In this document: piece by piece, positions 1-5,275 of the stretch
How the letters are laid out: the number at the start of each line of letters is the position of its first letter
Numbering within the stretch: the stretch's first letter is position 1
DNA from: Cesiribacter sp.
Lineage (GTDB): Bacteria > Bacteroidota > Bacteroidia > Cytophagales > Cyclobacteriaceae
NCBI GenBank assembly: GCA_030147305.1
Contig: JASLAE010000372.1
Location: 1-5,676, forward strand
DNA length: 5,676 nucleotides
Direction of reading: 5' to 3'
The notes under the pieces: generated by a model
The model's input: the letters and a program-made list of their open reading frames with translations, nothing else
Databases searched by the model: none
What the model was told of the DNA's origin: nothing
Program-made: the position numbers and the translations under genes

Positions 1-347
1 GGGTATCGATCAACACAAACCCAAAAATTATGATTGCCTTTTTTAATCTATCCATGCAGCTGAGCCTACTGTTACTTTTATCCATACTGCTGAAGCCCTT
101 TACGGGAATGGCGCAAGCCACCGATACAATATTAGCACAGCACTACATAACGGAATCATTGCTGGCGCTGGCTTATATTTTTGGCATGTACAAGCCAATG
201 CGTTACCTGCAACCGCTACAATAAAATTCAATCAATGCAAAGGGCAGCAAAATAGGTAGCTAACCATCAGGCCGATATCTATCAACTGCACCGGCTATCT
301 CTAAAAATGTATATCAAAAAAACACATAACAATTAAATCTTACAGAC
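1..347. other. gene-poor left end
   Basis: Apart from the doubtful ORF at 30-224, nothing here is recognisable. No minus-strand ORF of useful length, RNA gene or strong hairpin was seen. Positions 225-347 lead into the secreted-protein gene and end in an AT-rich, A-tract-containing stretch. That is a typical leader for this phylum, but I could not find a convincing TAnnTTTG promoter element in it. Confidence 0.5.
30..224 (+). CDS. doubtful small ORF with signal-peptide-like N-terminus
   Basis: A 64-codon ATG ORF. Its first ~30 residues look like an export signal: a Leu-rich core (SLLLLLSILL) followed by FTGMAQA, where AQA would fit signal peptidase I cleavage before TDT. A second hydrophobic stretch (LLALAYIFGMY) follows, then a short tail, so it could instead be a two-helix membrane peptide. 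Against it: no Lys or Arg precedes the hydrophobic core, the product is very short, and I recognise no family. The leader before the ATG is A-rich (ACCCAAAAATT), which suits Bacteroidota but would also occur by chance. It lies 123 bp before the next plus-strand gene, with no terminator seen between. It may be a real small exported peptide, a gene remnant, or chance; I lean slightly towards not real. Confidence 0.3.
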   Translation: MIAFFNLSMQLSLLLLLSILLKPFTGMAQATDTILAQHYITESLLALAYIFGMYKPMRYLQPLQ

Positions 348-713
348 ATGAAAACCTTTTTATTCAACTTAATGCTCTCCCTGCTATTGGCACCTTCTTT
401 TGCCAATGCTGTTACCAATGATCCTAATGCTGTAAAAAAAGCAGCATCTGTTACCCCGGCCGATGATGAAGCACTTTATTTTGACCCCGAACATCATATC
501 TGGTTTCAGGAGCGGGTGTACATACACATTACCGACATGGACGAAAAGCAGGTCCTTGAGGGTACTTACAGCAAAGAAGATCTGGCAACTAATAAAGAAC
601 TGCGTGAACTGCTGCGGAAGAGCACCCATTATCTGACTGTAGACAGCCATTATTACTATTTCCTGGAAGGTAACCAGGACAGTGTTCCGGCCATATCAGG
701 TGTTCATGAATAG
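348..713 (+). CDS. small secreted protein of unknown function
   Basis: A 121-residue protein of no family I recognise. The N-terminus is a clear Sec signal peptide: MKTF, a hydrophobic core around residues 4-15 (LFNLMLSLLLA), then ANA at 19-21, so cleavage is expected before Val22. There is no cysteine at the cleavage point, so it is not a lipoprotein; it should be periplasmic or outside the cell. The mature part of ~100 residues starts with a flexible Ala/Pro/Asp-rich stretch. It continues with an aromatic, acidic segment (LYFDPEHHIWFQERVYIHI), a helix rich in Lys and Glu (KEDLATNKELRELLRKS), and a Tyr-rich strand (DSHYYYFLEG). It has no transmembrane helix after the signal. The ATG is the only sensible start because it opens the signal peptide. 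It is transcribed towards the DUF2382 gene and shares the palindromic terminator at 729-774. Real gene likely; function unknown. Confidence 0.75.
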   Translation: MKTFLFNLMLSLLLAPSFANAVTNDPNAVKKAASVTPADDEALYFDPEHHIWFQERVYIHITDMDEKQVLEGTYSKEDLATNKELRELLRKSTHYLTVDSHYYYFLEGNQDSVPAISGVHE

Positions 714-728
714 GCTAAGTTTTTGGGG

Positions 729-774
729 AAATAAAAAAGAGGCAGCTGAAATTTCAGCTGCCTCTTTTTTATTT
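729..774. terminator. bidirectional rho-independent terminator (46-bp perfect palindrome)
   Basis: Every base from 729 to 774 pairs with its mirror position; the centre is GAAATTTC and the GC-rich arms are GAGGCAGCTGAAA. On each strand the arm is preceded by a run of six A and followed by six T, so it reads as hairpin plus U-tract in both directions. It lies 15 bp after the stop of the secreted-protein gene (+) and 19 bp after the stop of the DUF2382/YflT gene (-), exactly between two converging genes. Reading it as a shared terminator is an inference from this placement and structure. Confidence 0.93.
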
Positions 775-793
775 AGTAGTTCAACAGGTAGGA

Positions 794-1663
794 TTACCTG
801 CGGCTATCTCTGTCTCTGTCAATGTCTCTATCGAGATCTGTATCATCAGCGTCGATTCTATCTACATCAACTTCTGTTTTGCGAACAGTGTCACGGATAG
901 TTTCGTCGTGCTGGCGAACTTCTTTATGAATGTTCACTTCTTCAACCACACGGGCCTGCTTGTTCACAATAGGCACCTCGGCATGCTCAACTGCTTCAAT
1001 AGTACCTTCCTTAAAGTTTCTAAGGTCAGCATCGGAAGCAGGGCGGTTTACCGGCTCGCGGTCAATTGTGATGTGCTCTTCACGCAGACGCATATGCTCC
1101 TCTACAGGACGCTCAATAATGCGGCTACGAATACGGGCTCCACCGGTTGTTACCTCACGTTTGCCTATTTCCAGGTTTTCTTCAATAATGGGGATGTTTG
1201 CATCTCCAGTAGTGTCGAAATCTCTGTCTCTGTTAGTAGACTCAAAGTCTCTGTCTTTGTTTGTAGCGTCAAAATCTCTGTCTCTGCTTGTCGTATCAGT
1301 TGTCATTCCGGTTGCATATTCAGCACCACTGCGACGTGAAGTATTCATGTCATCTACATCTACAGTGCCGAATTTGTCCAGAATAGCAGCAGCACGCTCA
1401 GCGTCATTCATTGACTGCGTATGAACGGTTACTACAGTACCATTTTTGGCCACTTCTGCATGGCGACGGGCATCGTCGTCATTACCGAACAAAGAGCCAA
1501 AGAAGCTGGTATGTCGGTCATTATCCTGCGTAGCTGCGCCAGTGGCAGCAGAAGAAGCAGAAACATCTATTTGATCTTTTGCAAAACCGCTGCGGATCAA
1601 ATCCTGTTCCGCTTGTTTTGCTTTGTCTCGGTCGTTATATATACCTATTACTGTCTGTTTCAT
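794..1663 (-). CDS. general stress protein: YflT/GSP17M-like domain + DRDF repeats + DUF2382 (YsnF/AvaK)
   Basis: A 289-residue cytoplasmic protein without signal peptide or membrane helix. Residues 1-~105 resemble the YflT/general stress protein 17M domain: VIGIYNDRDKAKQAEQDLI at the start, then an acidic, Gly/Ala-rich loop and a second strand-helix unit (NGTVVTVHTQ...DAERAAAILDKFG). Residues 124-151 are three copies of a nine-residue unit around DRDF[D/E]. Residues ~155-270 form a DUF2382 domain, opening with IPIIEENLEIGKREVTTGG and continuing with alternating charged/hydrophobic strands and VEEVNIHKEV. The tail is almost only Asp and Arg (DRDIDRDRDSRR). The family is linked to general stress, but its biochemical activity is unknown. 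The ATG directly opens the conserved first strand, so the start is firm; the leader is A-rich without a Shine-Dalgarno. The gene follows the other DUF2382 gene by 55 bp, probably as the last gene of an operon ending at the palindrome. Confidence 0.9.
   Translation of the reverse strand: MKQTVIGIYNDRDKAKQAEQDLIRSGFAKDQIDVSASSAATGAATQDNDRHTSFFGSLFGNDDDARRHAEVAKNGTVVTVHTQSMNDAERAAAILDKFGTVDVDDMNTSRRSGAEYATGMTTDTTSRDRDFDATNKDRDFESTNRDRDFDTTGDANIPIIEENLEIGKREVTTGGARIRSRIIERPVEEHMRLREEHITIDREPVNRPASDADLRNFKEGTIEAVEHAEVPIVNKQARVVEEVNIHKEVRQHDETIRDTVRKTEVDVDRIDADDTDLDRDIDRDRDSRR
1212..1292 (-). repeat. three tandem 27-bp in-frame repeats (DRDF linker)
   Basis: Three consecutive 27-bp units, 1212-1238, 1239-1265 and 1266-1292, share the plus-strand core TC(A/G)AA(A/G)TCTCTGTCT. 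On the coding strand they give nine-residue units with the core DRDF followed by Asp or Glu, a small residue and Thr. They join the YflT-like and DUF2382 domains. The unit length is a multiple of three, so copy-number change would keep the frame. A similar Asp/Arg alternation returns at the protein's C-terminus. Confidence 0.85.
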
Positions 1664-1718
1664 GATTTTTGTTGTTTGTGTTTAAAAAATAGAATCCTAA
1701 AAAATTATTATTATTAAA
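1664..1718 (-). other. short AT-rich gap within the DUF2382 operon
   Basis: The 55 bp between the two DUF2382 genes is almost pure A/T on its right half and contains a run of ATT triplets near 1705-1716. No hairpin terminator and no TAnnTTTG element was found, which favours co-transcription. The coding-strand sequence before the downstream ATG is AC/A-rich (AAACACAAACAACAAAAATC), a typical Bacteroidota leader without a Shine-Dalgarno. Confidence 0.5.
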
Positions 1719-2195
1719 TTATCTGTCTGATTGTGGAGCGGGGCGATCTGACTGGTTTGAATACCGGTTCACAGAAACTTCTTCTGTTCTTAGAACACCC
1801 TCTTCGGTATGAAGCTTTTTAATTCTTTCTTTGGTGATATGTATTTCTTCTACCAATACAAGTCTTTTTACCAGTTCTTCTCTTAGTACTGGAATGATGG
1901 TGGTGTCACCTTCATGCCGCATAGCCGGCGGAGGTGTATCAACAAAGGCATTGATGGGTACACGTTCTACTTTGTACTTCTCCTGCATCAAAGAAACTTC
2001 AACAACTACATCGTCGGTGTGTACCTGCTTATTTACACGTAAGCCTCCGGTTTCAACAACTTCCTTTTCAACCCGGAACTGTTCTTCAATCACGGGAATC
2101 TTAGTAGTATCAGACCTGTTTTGCCTGTTTATGGCATCCCGGTCATTTGCTGAATTTTGTACAAAACCTTTATCTTTGTTCATAGTCATCTCCAT
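1719..2195 (-). CDS. DUF2382 (YsnF/AvaK) domain protein
   Basis: A 158-residue protein made of one DUF2382 domain (about residues 33-144) between a polar, Asn/Asp/Arg-rich head and a Ser/Asp/Pro tail. The domain begins IPVIEEQFRVEKEVVETGG and has a second related half starting IPVLREELVKRLVLVEEIHI at residue 101, so it looks internally duplicated. The two halves are joined by a Pro-rich turn (VDTPPPAMR). There is no signal peptide or membrane helix; a soluble cytoplasmic location is expected. Function in the family is a general stress association with no known activity. The start is uncertain: ATGs occur at residues 1, 3 and 5, and GGAG lies six bases before the third (2181-2183), so translation may begin there. 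It is probably the first gene of an operon with the DUF2382/YflT gene. Confidence 0.88.
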   Translation of the reverse strand: MEMTMNKDKGFVQNSANDRDAINRQNRSDTTKIPVIEEQFRVEKEVVETGGLRVNKQVHTDDVVVEVSLMQEKYKVERVPINAFVDTPPPAMRHEGDTTIIPVLREELVKRLVLVEEIHITKERIKKLHTEEGVLRTEEVSVNRYSNQSDRPAPQSDR

Positions 2196-2306
2196 CTGAA
2201 AAAATATACAACCTTAATTGTCATTCAGAGGCCTGAGTGATGTGCTGTGCTAAACCCCTATATAATTACACGTGACTCTGCTGCAATGGTTATAGCAAAA
2301 TCTCAC

Positions 2307-2341
2307 CAAAATTAAAAATTTAAGGGCTTTTTACTTCAAAA
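2307..2341 (-). promoter_or_regulatory. candidate Bacteroidota promoter for the DUF2382 operon
   Basis: Read on the minus strand, 2314-2307 is TAATTTTG, a full match to the Bacteroidota -7 element TAnnTTTG. TTTTG at 2341-2337 could be the -33 element, 22 bases upstream. Transcription would start near 2300, giving a leader of roughly 105 bases before the ATG at 2195. A match this short in AT-rich DNA can arise by chance, so this is a candidate only. Confidence 0.4.
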
Positions 2342-2348
2342 TGCCCTT
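2322..2348. promoter_or_regulatory. imperfect inverted repeat overlapping the promoter candidate
   Basis: AAGGGC (2322-2327) pairs with GCCCTT (2343-2348). After one T-T mismatch, four more A-T pairs (2329-2332 with 2338-2341) leave a five-base loop ACTTC. It covers the spacer and -33 part of the promoter candidate, so a repressor operator is possible. No U-tract makes it a terminator for the catalase 300 bp upstream. Confidence 0.35.
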
Positions 2349-2363
2349 CTGGATGCAATGACA

Positions 2364-2432
2364 GCAGAAATTCTGCGTGTAAAATTTTTTAAGTTTAGGT
2401 AGTATTTATATACTATGTTTAAACCGTTAAAC
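2364..2432. repeat. cluster of three short inverted repeats
   Basis: Three perfect dyads lie close together. GCAGAA-A-TTCTGC is at 2364-2376, TAGTAT-TTAT-ATACTA at 2400-2415 and GTTTAA-ACCG-TTAAAC at 2417-2432. The last two are both 16 bp with four-base centres and stand one base apart. They could be binding sites for dimeric regulators or small RNA stems. The two AT-rich ones have a real chance of being random. Confidence 0.4.
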
Positions 2433-2442
2433 TATATGCTGA

Positions 2443-2450
2443 TACTTTTG
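2443..2450 (+). promoter_or_regulatory. plus-strand TAnnTTTG element, target unknown
   Basis: TACTTTTG followed by C is an exact match to the Bacteroidota -7 consensus on the plus strand. No TTG is present at the usual -33 distance, where the GTTTAA/TTAAAC dyad lies instead. No plus-strand gene follows before the catalase, which is on the other strand. If used, it would make a short non-coding or catalase-antisense transcript. Confidence 0.25.
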
Positions 2451-2599
2451 CAGTGAATTGTAATTATCTAATATTGGCAGCCCGGCTATATTTTTTGTTT
2501 TATGTTTTTCCTTCATACCAAAAAATAGTTAAACAGGGTTGTTTCTTTTTAATTTGTCAGTTCTATAGAAGTGCTGCACTAGAAAAATGTACTTAAAAG

Positions 2600-2626
2600 A
2601 GAAGGCCTGCAGTAGGCAGGCCTTCT
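2600..2626 (-). terminator. catalase transcription terminator
   Basis: AGAAGGCCTGC (2600-2610) pairs perfectly with GCAGGCCTTCT (2616-2626): 11 bp, GC-rich, with a five-base loop. On the minus strand it is followed by CTCTTTTAAG, a moderate T-tract, and it begins 30 bp after the catalase stop codon. On the plus strand no T-run follows, so it should work mainly for the catalase. Confidence 0.85.
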
Positions 2627-2656
2627 TAGAACAACACATTAGAAAGGGTTAAGACA

Positions 2657-4324
2657 TTAATATACCTTGCCTGGATGACTGTTCTCTTCTGCTTCTTTCA
2701 CAGCCTGTTTAGCACCAGTGTTGCCAATTGGTCCGTCGGTGCCTTCAATTGTCATCTCTTCCTTCATTTTCATCATTTTCTCGCTCACCATCTTAATTCC
2801 TTCCGCTACTCTGCGGCCATAATCTGCGTCGGCGAGGGTAAAATGCTCAATCATCTTGTCCTGAATGCGTTTATCACAGGCCGCCAATGTATTTGAGAGA
2901 TTATTAATTAAATCTTCCCGCTCCCAATCCTCAAAATTTCTGTAAGTCTCACCAGCCTGTTTAAAGTCATTGGTCCGGTCAATCTTTTGCTGAACCAGAT
3001 TTGCTTCGTAGCGCGGTGTATAATTCTTACCCTGTCTTGGCGCTTCTTTAAGTCCTCCTAAAAACGATGGCTCATAATTTACGTGCGGGTTTTGCCCTTC
3101 ACCAAAGTCTGTTTTAAAGGACATCTGACCGCCTCTTTGGTTGGTCGCTACTTTAGTTTTGGGCGCATTAATAGGCAATTGCAAATAATTGGCACCTACC
3201 CGGTAACGTTGTGTGTCGGAATAAGAGAAGGTGCGGCCCTGCAGCATCTTATCATCAGAGAAATCAAGCCCGTCCACCAAAACCCCGGTACCGAAAGCAG
3301 ACAGCTCTACCTCGTTGAAGTAATCGACCGGATTGCGGTTTAAGGTCATTTTACCTATAGGCAGAAAAGGAAACTGTTCTTTCGGCCATAGCTTAGTATC
3401 ATCCAGTGGGTCAAAATCCAGTTCGGGATGTTCATCGTCGCTTAATATTTGTACACAAAGCTCCCATTCAGGATAATCTCCACGCGCTATGGCTTCAAAA
3501 AGATCCTGGGTGGCATGGTTGAAGTTCTTGGCCTGTATGTCCTCTGCCTCTTTCTGTGTCAGGTTGCGGATGCCCTGCTTGAGCGGTTCCCAGTGATACT
3601 TGATCAGTACAGCTTCTCCGTCCTGGTTCACCCACTTGTAGGTATTTACGCCGGAGCCTTGCATTTGCCTGTAATTGGCTGGAATGCCCCAGGGCGAGAA
3701 CAGGAAGGTAGCCATGTGCGTAGCTTCCGGGGTATTGGCAATAAAGTCGAAGATACGTTCTCCACTTTGTATATTGGTTACCGGATCTGGCTTTTGGGAA
3801 TGGATCAAGTCCGGGAATTTTAGCGCATCCCGAATAAAGAAGATTTTCAGGTTATTGCCTACCAGGTCCCAGTTGCCATCTTCGGTATAGAATTTTACGG
3901 CAAAGCCCCGTGGGTCGCGCAGTGTTTCCGGAGAGCCGGAGGGATGACCCACTGTAGAGAAGCGGACAAAAACGGGGGTTTGCTTTCCCTTTTGTTGAAA
4001 CAGCTTTGCGCGGGTATACTTTGCAATAGGTTGATCCCCTACAGTGCCATAGGCTTCAAATACACCATGGGCACCTGCCCCTCTTGCGTGTACAACACGT
4101 TCCGGTACACGTTCCCGATCAAAGTGTGAGATTTTTTCAATGAACTGGTAGTTCTCCAGGGTAGCAGGACCTCTGTTACCCACCGTGCGCAAATTTTGGT
4201 TATCGTATACAGGATGGCCCTGGCGGGTCGTGAGTGTGCTTCCCTGATTGGTGGGGTTAGCTCCGTTACCTCCTGCCTGCTTTGAATGGCCATTTCCAGT
4301 CTGGCCTTTGTTTTCTTCCTCCAT
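2657..4324 (-). CDS. kat: monofunctional heme catalase
   Basis: Converts hydrogen peroxide to water and oxygen using heme b; cytoplasmic, no signal peptide. The full catalase core is present. The active-site signature FDRERVPERVVHARG holds the catalytic His79, DLVGNN holds the distal Asn157, and RTFSYSDTQRYRVG holds the proximal heme ligand Tyr368 with Arg364. A C-terminal catalase-related (immune-responsive) domain lies at about 440-510. At 555 residues it is a small-subunit type, without the large flavodoxin-like C-terminal domain of HPII enzymes. The core begins at LTTRQGHPVYDNQN (residue 31), so residues 1-30 are an extra Gly/Asn/Gln-rich head; a Lys/Met-rich tail follows residue 510. The start at MEEEN is the only ATG before the core. 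The text of the core recalls KatX/clade-1 enzymes, but I cannot fix the paralogue letter. It ends at the hairpin 2600-2626 and is probably its own transcription unit. No PerR or OxyR box was recognised upstream. Confidence 0.97.
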   Translation of the reverse strand: MEEENKGQTGNGHSKQAGGNGANPTNQGSTLTTRQGHPVYDNQNLRTVGNRGPATLENYQFIEKISHFDRERVPERVVHARGAGAHGVFEAYGTVGDQPIAKYTRAKLFQQKGKQTPVFVRFSTVGHPSGSPETLRDPRGFAVKFYTEDGNWDLVGNNLKIFFIRDALKFPDLIHSQKPDPVTNIQSGERIFDFIANTPEATHMATFLFSPWGIPANYRQMQGSGVNTYKWVNQDGEAVLIKYHWEPLKQGIRNLTQKEAEDIQAKNFNHATQDLFEAIARGDYPEWELCVQILSDDEHPELDFDPLDDTKLWPKEQFPFLPIGKMTLNRNPVDYFNEVELSAFGTGVLVDGLDFSDDKMLQGRTFSYSDTQRYRVGANYLQLPINAPKTKVATNQRGGQMSFKTDFGEGQNPHVNYEPSFLGGLKEAPRQGKNYTPRYEANLVQQKIDRTNDFKQAGETYRNFEDWEREDLINNLSNTLAACDKRIQDKMIEHFTLADADYGRRVAEGIKMVSEKMMKMKEEMTIEGTDGPIGNTGAKQAVKEAEENSHPGKVY

Positions 4325-4502
4325 GGCGATGTAATTTAGGTTAAGTCTTCCGTGAATAGATTTTAAACTTAACGTGCAGCTGATTGTTGGCAGGAGCCTG
4401 GAAAAGAACCAGTGTGTATAAAGGGTATTAGAAGCAGAGTTTAGCTGTAAGCCGATTGACGCAGGGTGTTATAAGTAAAATCTATGGCACTATTGAATAT
4501 TT
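4325..4502 (-). promoter_or_regulatory. probable catalase promoter region
   Basis: The 178 bp between the HD-protein stop and the catalase ATG should contain the catalase promoter, and no terminator hairpin was found in it. The best -7-like element is TAAGTTTA on the minus strand (4371-4364), one base off TAnnTTTG. It has no TTG at the expected -33 distance, so it is weak. Transcription through from the HD gene cannot be excluded. Confidence 0.25.
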
Positions 4503-5054
4503 TTATGATTCCCGGACCTTATTTCTCCATTTTTGCAGCTCCAGCTTTGCTTTGTATACCTCATAACAAGCCTGTATCATCAACTGAAAGTTACCACCTT
4601 GTAAGGCTTCAACCAGGGCTAGCATTTCAGGAATATACTTTACAGAAAAGTCTTTGTCATTTTTAATAATGTCGCGGGTGTTGTCTATAACATCAGCGAG
4701 TTTGATGGTTTTAGCCTGCACACTCATGCCTGCCTGTCGTTCCACTTCCTTCTTCTTTCTGGTCTTTCTGTTCAGCTGCGGGTATGCCTCTTTCATAAAC
4801 TCATCAGTTAGTTCATGTACCAGGCCGGCCACTTCCCTGCCGAATTTTCCTTCTATTTCCTCAAGTTTCACAGGCGTATCTTCCACCACGTCGTGTAGGT
4901 AGGCGGCGCATATCATCGCGTCGGTGTGAGGCACCTGCTTTACCATTTCTGCCACCCGTTTGGGATGTTCAATATAGGGTTCGTTGGTGAATTTTCGTTT
5001 TTGTTCACCATGGGCCAAACGGGCAAATTCCAATGCTTCCTGCTGCATGCTCAT
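4503..5054 (-). CDS. single-domain HD hydrolase, probable small alarmone hydrolase (SpoT-HD/MESH1-like)
   Basis: A 183-residue cytoplasmic protein spanning one RelA/SpoT-type HD domain and little else. Visible signatures in order are HGEQKRK...PYIEHPKRVAE (His30), AAYLHDVVEDT (His54-Asp55 with Glu58-Asp59), and KLADVIDNT (Asp121, Asn125). In this family His30, His54, Asp55 and Asp121 would hold Mn2+, and Glu58/Asp59 match the catalytic pair of MESH1. Length also matches MESH1 (about 180 residues). Expected reaction: removal of the 3' pyrophosphate from (p)ppGpp. There is no synthetase, TGS or ACT domain, so it should be hydrolase-only. Human MESH1 also hydrolyses NADPH, so another nucleotide substrate is possible. 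A basic stretch (NRKTRKKKEVER) lies at 95-106. Start Met1 or Met3 cannot be separated; no Shine-Dalgarno. It is upstream of the catalase in the same orientation. Confidence 0.85.
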   Translation of the reverse strand: MSMQQEALEFARLAHGEQKRKFTNEPYIEHPKRVAEMVKQVPHTDAMICAAYLHDVVEDTPVKLEEIEGKFGREVAGLVHELTDEFMKEAYPQLNRKTRKKKEVERQAGMSVQAKTIKLADVIDNTRDIIKNDKDFSVKYIPEMLALVEALQGGNFQLMIQACYEVYKAKLELQKWRNKVRES

Positions 5055-5275
5055 AGTTATATCAACGAATTTAAACCGATTATGTCCGGGATTGATAAAA
5101 ACTGATGCTGGTGCAAACTGTAGTGAGTTTCAGGTCTATCATTTATTTAGCGCTGAAAGCTCCAGGGTGTACACCAGAAATCATTATATGGCCAAAAAGA
5201 TAAAGACCTTTTTTAAGCATACTGAGAGAAACCGGCTGTGAAGCTTAAATGATTCATGACCATTTGTATAGCTGG
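5055..5275. other. intergenic gap upstream of the HD hydrolase
   Basis: This gap presumably holds the HD-gene promoter, but no good TAnnTTTG match was found. The nearest, TACAGTTTG on the minus strand around 5110-5118, has one base too many. A 10-bp palindrome GGTGTACACC sits at 5166-5175, and a 7-bp inverted repeat TTTAAGC/GCTTAAA at 5212-5218 and 5243-5249 has a 24-base loop. Neither is a convincing terminator for the propeller gene. Confidence 0.4.

Larger units (their letters stand above)
2196..2656. other. 461-bp structured intergenic region
   Basis: There is no believable protein gene here on either strand. From left to right it holds a ~110-base probable 5' leader of the DUF2382 operon, a minus-strand promoter candidate (2307-2341), four inverted repeats (2322-2348, 2364-2376, 2400-2415, 2417-2432), a plus-strand TAnnTTTG match (2443-2450), a T-rich stretch near 2490-2560, and the catalase terminator (2600-2626). 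Base composition is much richer in A/T than the flanking genes. Confidence 0.6.

Noticed and set aside
384..650. Minus-strand ORF of 88 codons inside the secreted-protein gene
   Set aside because: No domain; the plus frame has a signal peptide and a sensible composition.
930..1424. Long plus-strand ORF (164 codons), and another at 908-1339, opposite the DUF2382/YflT gene
   Set aside because: They are antisense shadows: Ser/Arg/Val-rich translations with no domain, caused by the Asp/Arg/Glu codon bias of the real minus-strand gene.
1703..1717. ATT triplet run as a phase-variation repeat
   Set aside because: Only about four units, in a non-coding AT-rich gap; too short to argue for slippage control.
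1831..2199. Plus-strand ORF of 122 codons opposite the short DUF2382 gene
   Set aside because: Low-complexity Ser/Thr translation with no recognisable motif; the minus frame has a clear DUF2382 domain.
3449..3823. Plus-strand ORFs inside the catalase gene
   Set aside because: They lie opposite the catalase core, whose active-site motifs are intact in the minus frame.
4325..4502. PerR or OxyR box upstream of the catalase
   Set aside because: TTATAAGTAAAAT near 4470 recalls half of a PerR box, but there is no matching second half.
5188..5241. 17-codon plus-strand ORF MAKKIKTFFKHTERNRL
   Set aside because: Plausible basic peptide, but too short to support, with no promoter or family match.
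5212..5249. Inverted repeat TTTAAGC/GCTTAAA as terminator of the propeller gene
   Set aside because: The loop is 24 bases, the arms are AT-rich, and on the minus strand it is followed by A, not T.
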